Shown here piece after piece: positions 1 to 9,600 of a stretch of DNA of 64,000 bases (positions are counted from its first letter, which is position 1; each line of letters opens with the position of its first letter). The notes beneath the pieces are model-generated. The model searched no databases and was not told the origin of the DNA. It saw nothing but the letters and a program-made list of their open reading frames with translations. The DNA lies in NCBI RefSeq assembly GCF_014356525.2, contig NC_052505.1, positions 19,633,318 through 19,697,317 on the forward strand, in the 5' to 3' direction. The position numbers were made by a program, and so were the translations under genes. Source of the DNA: Nilaparvata lugens (taxonomy: Eukaryota; Arthropoda; Insecta; Hemiptera; Delphacidae).

Positions 1-295
1 TAAGTTAACTTTATAGTCAAACAGAGAGCAGCAGTAATATTGTCTCACAACTTACAACCATGTTGGGTTTAAACTTTGCCATAACAACCATTTCACTGAT
101 CTCATATTATTCTAAGTTCCAAAGCAAAATCTTCATTCTCAATTGTGATTAATATAAGAACTGTTCCCAAACAAGTTGGTATCACATGATCATTACATTT
201 TTTACTATTCATATATTCGTTTGAAGAGAGTGCCGTATTGTAGCTAGTCTCATCAAGTATTGTTTTGGAGAATATTAATATTAATTTTGTTGTAG

Positions 296-1721
296 GGAGA
301 AAATTGAACGGAATAAAGCAAGAAAGCAAATGAAAGAGGAAAAACGCGCTGAAGAAGAGAAAAAACGTAAAGAGAATGAAGAAAGATTTTCTGCGTGGCT
401 GGAAAAGAAAAGAGAGCAGGAAAAAATGAAAATGATACAAACACAACTTTACTATTATCAGCCAAACCGTTTAAATTTGAAGAACTTATGTGCACCTACA
501 GCTCATCTGTGAGTTGTGTTTTTTGAAGTAGGTTTATACTACTTGAAAACAAAAATATATGAATATTGTTTTAGTGCTTCATTAGATGCAGTATTTAATG
601 TAAGATAATAATTGAGTTGATGACTGTGTTATTCATAGTGCGTGCGTACGGTAGTTCATATCTAAACACTATCTGTAGAATTAGTTATACAGATTGAGTC
701 AGTTATATGAGTTTATGTATGGGAACCCTTCAATAAGTTGGATACTGTTTGTTACTGTAGCTGATTGAAGTTTTTATTACTTTACAAATAATTTCTTTAA
801 AAATTAAAAACTTCAATCAGTCGCCATTTTGGATACAAGTATCATAGAACATTTTTATTGATGTCATTTTTCTTGTTTTGGAAAGGCCTTGAAGATGATG
901 TACCACTCAATGGGTGTATGCATTTAAAATATTTGAGTTACAATTCCTCACTTCTTAAAAAACTAAAACTTCAATCAGCCGCCATTTTAGATACAAGTAT
1001 CATAAAACATTTTTTATTGATGTCATCTTTCTTGTTTTAGAAAGGACTTTAAGTTGATGTACCAAACAATGGGTGTTTGCATTTAAAATATTTGAGTTAC
1101 AACCCCTAAGTCACCCCCTTATGAGGGGTTGAAATTCAGTTGTACGTCAAAAGGTAGAGTATTCGACCAATAACTTATCCTGAAAGTTTACAGTATTTTA
1201 ACTACAACAGTCTTCCACTTATTGAAGGGTTTCCATACATATGACTCACTCTGTATAATATTATTATATTATAACAAAGGGCACTTTTCCGTCTTTTTAT
1301 TCATCTCTATCACAAATTCAAAAACCATGTTTGAAAAATAAAGTAGCTCTGACGCAGTCATATTAATTTTCATTGAATGAATCAAAACTGGTTGCATACC
1401 TATAATTTTCTAAAATAGAAAATATATGTAGGTAATAAATTTTAGTGAAATATCCTCTCAATTTTATCTTTCCAATAAAATCATTTTTAATACATTGCTT
1501 AAAATACTTCTTTCTAGTTACTGTACTTACTGATTATAATATTACTATTTTTTGTGTTCTTGACTGAGTTCTCCTATTTCAGGATAAACATTGGAGCTTA
1601 CCGAAAAAAGCAGAGCAGAAAATTTGGCTGTAAAAAATTCTCGGTGGACAAGTTTTTGACAAACATTTCACCACAAGAAAAGAGAACTTATCGAATCTAC
1701 TTGGGTCTTACACCTGATTAG
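296..1721 (+). CDS. C-terminal two exons of an unrecognised coiled-coil protein
   Basis: Two exons join in frame: 296-508, with a TTTTGTTGTAG acceptor and a GTGAGT donor, and 1583-1721, with a TATTTCAG acceptor and a TAG stop. Together they encode the end of a protein whose start lies left of the window. The first exon is a highly charged Lys/Glu/Arg helix, with about 45 residues that look like coiled coil, followed by a WLEKKREQEK segment. The second ends in a basic stretch (YRKKQSRKFGCKKF) and the terminus RIYLGLTPD. The splice phase agrees across the intron, and both exons look coding, unlike the surrounding repeat DNA. The composition recalls axonemal or centrosomal CCDC-type proteins, but I do not recognise the family and assign no function. 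The intron contains a transposon-like insertion at about 690-1258. Confidence 0.6.
690..1258. mobile_element. Inverted-repeat transposon with internal direct duplication
   Basis: The ends are inverted repeats. The left has GTATGGGAACCCTTCAATAA; the right has CTTATTGAAGGGTTTCCATA, followed by CATATGACTCACTC, which mirrors the GAGTCAGTTATATGAG at the far left. Inside, a unit of about 167 bp is repeated twice (near 800-970 and 970-1110), each copy carrying AACTTCAATCAG, GCCATTTT, GATACAAGTATCAT and ATTTAAAATATTTGAGTTAC. No transposase is present. The element lies in the intron of the upstream coiled-coil gene. Confidence 0.6.
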
Positions 1722-3583
1722 TTTAGCTTTTATTATACACAGGTTAAAAAGGTCGGTTATCCCAATAGTGCTATATACTGTGTGATAGACTATAGTGAGG
1801 TCCACTTTATAATGACAGTGTTTGATTAGCAATGGTATTGCTATCCTTGTCTATCATTCAACAATGCGGATAGCGCTATTCTCGCTTTGCTTTGTTGCCA
1901 GATCGTCTTTGAACAATGTAGAATTGATCAATTATTTAAAAAAACATCTTAATTATGGAAAATCATTATAAAATTAATGAAAAATATAATTTTTGCTCAA
2001 TAAAATATAATTGATTATATAATGAACATTTGATATTAAATCAACAAACCTGTATTAGCTACTGTCTATAGAAGGCATTGACAAGACAGAGGATCGGCAA
2101 CGTTTTTCTCCTGTCTTTCTCCACTGCCATTATAACGTGGACCTCACTATAGTCTGTATTGAGATTGGTTTTGTAGCTGATTTGTTATATTATAGACATG
2201 CCTTTGCCTTACGCTAGTCGTTTATCACCTCCATCCATAATCTGCATTTAATAGTATTTACAAAAGCCTAGTATTAAGATCAGGTAGAACAAGATTATCC
2301 TTTGTCTACTGTTTTCTAATAATTGTATTCTGTGTGTGATTAAATTTGGGTATTGTTTTAAAATAGAAAAATGTTAAAAAATGTTTTTATTTTTATGTAA
2401 TGTAAACCAAATCGAGTCGTCCCATCCAAAGTAACAGGCTATATTTTCACACCTTACTCTCAATACTGTAACAATCCCATGATTGATTATACTGCCATAT
2501 ATTAGATAAATGATCAATCAAAATGCTTATCATAGCCAAAGTTTATAATAGGTACAGTACCTTATTAAACTAGAAGGTAGCGAATAAAAACACTTATAAT
2601 TGCTCCAAACTTATACTTGAATTTCTCTTAAAAAATACTGTTATATACCATTCATTTTTTTGAAGTTTTTTCAGTTGCGGGTAAAAAAATGATTAAATGA
2701 TGAGTTAGGGTAGGCTATATCACTACTGTTGAAATAATATTATACTTTTTTATAATGCAAAAGTTTGATGCCCAGAGTCAAAATTCTCTTGAGTTTGATG
2801 CTCTTGTGTGGCTGACAAATGTCCAACAGGAGTGGCTCGCGATTGTCCTGCCATCCACAATGCAATGTGAGCAGAAGATGAGCGTCTTATCAGAATCATT
2901 GGTAGCGAACAACTCGCCTTCACTCGTCTCATCTCAAAAATCAAAGCAAAAAGGCAAGCGAAGGTGCGCAGTGTGGCATCTTCGACCATATACAAAATAA
3001 AATAGAATATTGTAGTGGCATGACATTAATAAAATCAATTAAAGATAGAGGAATACCATTTATTAACAAGGTTTGAGTTTTTACATTTTTAAAACTAAAA
3101 AATAAAATGGCCCACACATGAATGAGACAACAAAATGTCTATTTCAAAATCATCAATTAATTAATGCAAGATAAAACATATTAATGCATTTGTACATCGT
3201 ATGATAATAATTATTGGCCTCCAACAAAATATTCACCTTCATCCTTACTTACTCCAGTCCCTTTCACTTTAAATTTGAAAATAGCCATTATAATTATATT
3301 TTAATCATAATACCTTATACCGTTCGATTATTTGAATTTAAGCGCCATCATAAAATCTCCATGGTTACCATCTTTAGCCTTGGATAAACAGCTGTTGAAA
3401 AGTAGTCAAGTCAGATGGTCAAGGAAAATAAAGAAGAATAACATTTTTGAGAGGTTAGGTTTGTTCTGGAAACTTCTTCAAATTTCAATTGGACTGAGTT
3501 TGGAGGTTTGAACCTGTGTTTTACTTGTACTGATTTTTACCTACTTTATAAAGTGCTAAAAGTCTATTGCTGCTAGCTAAGTT
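1722..3583. other. Intergenic region between the coiled-coil gene and CHORDC1
   Basis: This 1.9 kb stretch holds a transposon of the TAGTGAGG family (1790-2152), AT-rich unassigned sequence, and a moderately GC-richer segment at 2750-3000 that is open on both strands and could be a decayed coding fragment. The promoter of CHORDC1 should lie in the last few hundred bases, but I see no clear TATA box or other core element. Confidence 0.6.
1790..2152. mobile_element. MITE, TAGTGAGG family, copy 1
   Basis: A full-length non-autonomous element. The left end is CTATAGTGAGGTCCACTTTA and the right end its inverted copy TATAACGTGGACCTCACTAT. The internal hallmarks of the family are present: TGCTATCCTTGTCTATCATT, GCGGATAGCGCTATT, CCAGATCGTC and GAGGATCGGCAACG. 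There is no coding capacity. Eleven further copies or fragments lie in the window. Confidence 0.85.
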
Positions 3584-3671
3584 ATGCCGACTGAAAATAA
3601 AGGCGATAACCTTTTACTTTGCTACAATAAAGGCTGTGCAAAGAAATTTGATCCTTCAAAAAATACCGAAG
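3584..3671 (+). CDS. CHORDC1: CHORDC1 exon 1 (start codon, start of CHORD-I)
   Basis: Encodes residues 1-29, including the first two zinc cysteines of CHORD-I (LLLCYNKGC). It ends in split codon G|AT at a GTAAGT donor. No upstream in-frame ATG fits the family better. Confidence 0.93.
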
Positions 3672-6600
3672 GTAAGTAACCTACTTTACTCTTCCATGTG
3701 CTGAACCTTTTGCTAAATTAATGTAAACAAAAATCTTTCAAGTCATTGATTTGCTCAACTTTACCTCGTTGTAAACAAATCCTGTAAGTTACGTACCTAC
3801 TTTTAAATCCCGAGATACCTATAACGCTAGAGCTAATAGCTTATTTGAGCACCATAAAAAATAAAAAATACGTACGGTGGGTGGTTTATTTATTTATTTT
3901 ATAATTTTACATAATACACATAGCAGAGCAGAGCTCTAGTGATTTATGAATTCTCACATCTACTATTCTAAATGGAATAAAATGATAACAAAACATGAAT
4001 AATGAATAATTTATTCATTGAATGATAAATTTTTACCCTATAATCTATTATATAAATAGAGTACCAACATTAAACATTCTGATATTAGCAAGCTATAGAG
4101 GAGATTTTCTTGAAAAACCCTTCATCTTTATAGGGACATATGCTTGCGAAAATAGCTTTTAACTTGTTCTTAAATATAACAGGAGTAGGCAGTAGCACTC
4201 TCTTTGATAATCTGTGGTAGGGCGTTGAAAAAGTTTATGCCCATTTAAAAAGGGCCTTTCTTCAATTGAGTTAGTCTATGCTCTGGATAGCTAATCCCCT
4301 GATTCGATTGTTATATCTATGTGCAACTTGTCCCTCCATAAAACGGCCCCTGTTTCTTGATACAAAAAGATATTATTAATTTGTTATTCATGTAACATAC
4401 AGTACTACATTAATGTCAGGTCTGTTATGTTTTATGTTGTACAATAATAGTTTGGTTGAGAGATAAAATAATAACGTATAGTTACTATTAAATAAAATAA
4501 CATATAATTACTATTTTCATATTATAGCCTACAACTAAGTATATTGTAACATCAGTATTTATAATCTGTAGAGAACATTGAGCTACTTGAAAATGAAAGA
4601 CAGGAAATTTTGTCATTTATAAAAGTTATACTAATGGTATCAGCTCTAGTGATGTCCGAAATGTGTTGTTTCCAAAAGCACTCCCAAGTTTTTAATAAGA
4701 ACTATTGTTCTCATAAAGATCCTCATGTTTTAAGGAGCCTTAATACTTTTCGGACTGTGATTAGAACCATTTGATTAGAGTAAAAATAGCTTTTGTCAAC
4801 TCTTGAATAAATCCTAATCACCAAACCTAAAGTAAATAATGTTACCATGTATATTTACAGATTCCTGTTCATTCCATTCGGGAGCTCCGGTTTTCCATGA
4901 TGCTTACAAAGGCTGGTCTTGCTGCAAGAAAAAGTGTACGGACTTCACTGAGTTTTTAAATATCAAGGTGATTTTTCCAATAAGGATACTACTAATACTA
5001 CATAAGTTGCTCAGTACATTCATCACTAAACTAGGCCTATTTTATATTTGTTTTCCATTGAAACAAATAATTTATATATTTGAAAATTCATTCCTTTTTT
5101 GGAAATCACTCTTTCTCATTCCTATTTCTCATGAAATTAGGAAATTTAACAATTTCCAAACCTTTCTATGTGCAAAATTTATTTTATGAAATTGGGATGA
5201 AAAGAAGTTTTGGACTGTAGTCTGTTTCTTTGTCCTTAAGTTGATTGTAAATTTGTAAATGATAAATAAATAAAAGGGTTTAATTAGGCGTATTTGTCGA
5301 ACACTAACGACCAAGCCACTTGAGGTGTTATTCGAACGAGTCGACAAGGCAGGAAGCTCTCCGATTGACTGATTGGGTTGGCGTTCGGGAATCAGCTGAT
5401 AACCAACCGGAGAGCTTTCTGCCCTGCTGACTCGTCTGAAAAACGCCCCATGTGACTTGGCTCTAATATTATTAAAACAGAATTAAAAATAAATTGTATA
5501 AATCTAACGTTATTCACGAAATCCTTTTACTAGAATACTCTTCAATCATGATTTTAGTGCTCGATGAGTTGTAATGAAGGGATCATGATCGTCGGCCAGG
5601 TTGGTCTTGTGATCTGGGCCGTTACATCCTTTAGTCTACCAGAACTGCCTTGTTGTGGGTGCGAATCCTGCCTCCAGTCCTGGACGTTTAATCAACTCGT
5701 CAATCAAACACTTAACTCATTCCATTTCCCACGCTGCCATGCATAATAATAAAGGTTGTGTGGGCATCATCATCCGTAATTGAAAAAATATTCTTCTATA
5801 ATAAAAGATTGATTGAAAAAGCATGATGGAAAAATAACAAAATTAAAACTTCAAACCTATGGTATTTATCCGTTTGTATTGTTGCAGGGTTGCTGTAAAT
5901 CATATCACAGTAATGTGAAACCAGTTGAACCAGAAAAGCCAGAGAAAATATCTACTCCAGAGGTGATAGAATATCGTGCACCCGAGGAAGCGAAACCCCC
6001 TGCTCTGGAGAGACCACCATTTGATACACCACTAGTGAGTACCTCACATGAGAACTACGGTTTGACATTTTCAATATTTTACTTTGGTGGCAGAGCGAAC
6101 GTAGGCCAGTTTCATACCATTTTTATACATTTTTCATACCATTTTTAAATAAATAAATGGCTATAATTGTTTGGGATGCTGACTGAATGACCAAAGCATC
6201 GACACATTAGCCACTTATTCATTTAGATATGGTATGAGAAATATATGGAGCAACAATTTTAAGTACAGTGGTTCACTGTTCCAAACCTCCATAGAGGACT
6301 GATCCGTGGTCTAGTGGATAATAGTGCTTGCGTAGCAGTCTAGAGGTCCCGGGTTCAAACCCGGTTACTAACAAAAGTTTTTAGCCAGATCACTTCCATG
6401 TTATCGGATGAGCACGTTAATTTGTCCGTCCCGGCTGAATTATGGAAGTCGTAAGGCCCATTGACGGCTCAAATTTTATATTCAGGCCAGGTGGGACCTT
6501 CCCGTAAGGTACTCATCACTAAAAAAAGCCATATGAATTTACTTTTCATAGAGGAGTTGAGTGATCAAAATACAGTGATTAGAAATTATGTCGAAGCAGT

Positions 6601-9600
6601 GGTGATTAATTGAATTCTGTCTTACTGAGTCATACCTTGACAGAATCATCCTTCATACAGAAAGCTGAATAATAATCAATTCCTCTTTCCCTTAGAAATT
6701 CAAGTATTCTGAATAAGTCGATGATTTCGAAAACTTAAACCTTCAGCAAATTGCATTTTCAGTCAGAGCAAGCTGAAATCGTATACTAATTATAATAAAT
6801 TAAAATTCAATCCAGAAAATTCCATCATAAACAGTCAGTAATGGCTAAGAAAGCTCAAAACATCTGGTTTGGTACTTGTTTTGGAACTTGATCCTTATTG
6901 CCAATAAGGATCGATGGAAACTATTATAATAGACCGCGTGTCCTATGTAAAGAAGTTTTCTTTGATTATTGCTAAAGTGAAGTCCACGTTATAATGGCAG
7001 TGAAGAAAGATAGGAGAACAGTGTTACCTTGTAACTGCCTTTTATAGAAGATAGCAGATACAGGTATATCTGATGTGATATCAACAACTGTTCATTCATG
7101 TTGGAAATAATAAATGAAGTTTTATTCGCCAAGAAAAAATATTTTTCAATGATTTAATAATACATTTTCATGTTTGAGATTAAGTCTATTTCTATATTGG
7201 TCAATCTACTACGGTCTGGTAACGTTGACGTTGGGAAGCTAGAAAAGGATGGCGCTATCTGCTTTGACGAATGATAGACAAGGATAACAACTTCAATGTT
7301 CATTTATTTATTTATTGGATGTTAATCAAATACTGGTATAACGTGGACCTCACTATAGATCTAGACAGGTGTGTCTAGAAATCGAAGTACAGTACTGCTC
7401 TAGGAGAATACTCTTAGAGAGATATTTTATAAGAGTCGATTGAAGGACCTTTACAAGACAATTAAGAGTCAATATAGACAGTTGGAGTCTATTTTACTAA
7501 AGAGGTTCCTAGATTTTGAAATATACTAATGAAATCACAAATAAGTTGCGTAAAAAAAGAAGTTTCTGCTAAAATATGATTTGGTTATTTATTCAAATCA
7601 ATAATTCCAGTCAATAATCTCAATCATAAAAAATATAATTTTTAAATATTTTGTTAATTATATTTCCACATCTGGCAACGTTGCGGAGCTAGAGAAGGTT
7701 AGTGCTATCTGCTTTGTCGAATGGTAGACAAGGATAGTAACACCATTGTTGATCAAATACTGGTATTACAGCGTGGACCTTACTATTATACTTGTCTGCT
7801 GCAGGTGACATTGAAAGTAGAGGTGAGCGATGCGTTGAAACGACAATCGAGCAATCCTGTCAAGAAGAGCCAGGGAGCAGGTGCTAATCCTACCGACGAC
7901 GGAACTATTGCAATCGGAACACCTTGTAAAAATAACAGCTGCAAAGTGGTTAGTCATATTTACTATCAGTGTTTCTGCATTCAATTTTTCAGGCTGTGAT
8001 CACATTGGATACGTATATGTGCAAGTGCACGCTTGGGTATGCATGACCAGGAGTGCAGATGAGAAACAAAATATGGGAAGAGCAATAGAAAGAACACTCA
8101 CACTGAAAGCTTGCACTTGCTGGTTGCGTACAGTGTGAGCAGTTACTTGCAAGTTTGAATGGCTCTTTCCAGATTTTGTTTTTTGGCTCATGCATGATTC
8201 GACGAGCACTTGCACATATATAAGCATTCAATATGATCACACCCATAGGTGTAAAATTCTGCACAATAATATCATCAGTTGCCTTACTTGGTCCAATATC
8301 TAAGTTTCTTCATGAATTGTAAATTTATTGAACCGAATAATTACTCTGAAGCAACTATTTTAGATCGTGGGTTCCCAATCGACCGAATCCCAAACGACCG
8401 AAAGTGATGGGATTCCCATTCAGCCGAAACATTCATTTTCCCATTTGGCCGAACGCTTTCGGTAATTTGCGACAAACTTGAGAAATTTTCGGTCGTTTGG
8501 GAATCGTATCACTTCCGGTCGTTTGAGAAACCTATCACTTTCGGTGAGTTGGGACTCTCAACACTTTTGGATCAATACAACAACAAAACAACGTTTTCTG
8601 TCGATTGGGAAAATTCTTGAAAGTTTTTGGTCATTTGATATTCGGCTGAATGAGAAGTTCCAGTTTCAATATTTCATTAATTCTGTCGAATGGGAAAAGT
8701 AGTTTTCGGCTGTTTGGGAAAATATAGCGTTTCGGTCGTTTGGGATTCGACCAATTGGCATGCCACCCATTACATTAATGCAATTTTATGTAAATTTTTC
8801 CCAAGCATTTACCGCAATTTAGAGTTAGTTGGTTACTGCAAGTTGGTAGCTGGATCACGAAGTTCTAGGCCAAGTAGTATAATTGGAATAGTCTTGGACA
8901 AGTATTAAAAAGAACTCACTTTTTTAGCGCTATTTTGAAATTGTTGAAACACAATACAATAATATAAGGTGCCCTTTGATTTTTTACAACGGAACTAGTT
9001 TCAATTCTTCAAGATCCATTTTCAAATGTAAATAAACCATCATTAACTCAATTTTGTTTATTAATGTTATTTACTTTTGAAAATTTCGCTTGAAGAGTTG
9101 AAACTACAGGGTTTTTCAGAGGAACGGGACATTTTGAAATTTGAATAATTTGAAGAATAACAAATCTTTAAATAAAGTTTTTCATATCATTCAATAGTGA
9201 AAATAATGCCATTTTATTTAGAATATATAATACCGTAACATTTATTTTTTGAAGATGACATCTTGCAGGTGTATTCCTTTTCTACGCAAACAATATAGTA
9301 GTCTCTTCATCACATTGTCCATGGTTTGACATAACATTACAACTGGAATTTGAAATCGCTTCTCGAATTTTGGCTTTCAATTCTTCCGTTGTTTTAGAAT
9401 TGGAAGCCAAGATTCGAGAAGCGATTTCAAATTCCAGTTGTAATGTTACGTCAAACCATGCATGGACAATGTGATGAAGAGACTACAGGAATGTTTGCTT
9501 AGAAAAGGAACATACCTGCAAGATGTCATCTCCAAAAAATAAATGTTACGGTATTATTTAATATGAAATTATCTTTACTATTGAATGATATGAAAAACTT

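Noticed and set aside
6298..6370. Functional tRNA gene on the plus strand
   Set aside because: The A and B boxes are present, but the acceptor stem does not pair, and a SINE body and A-rich tail follow.
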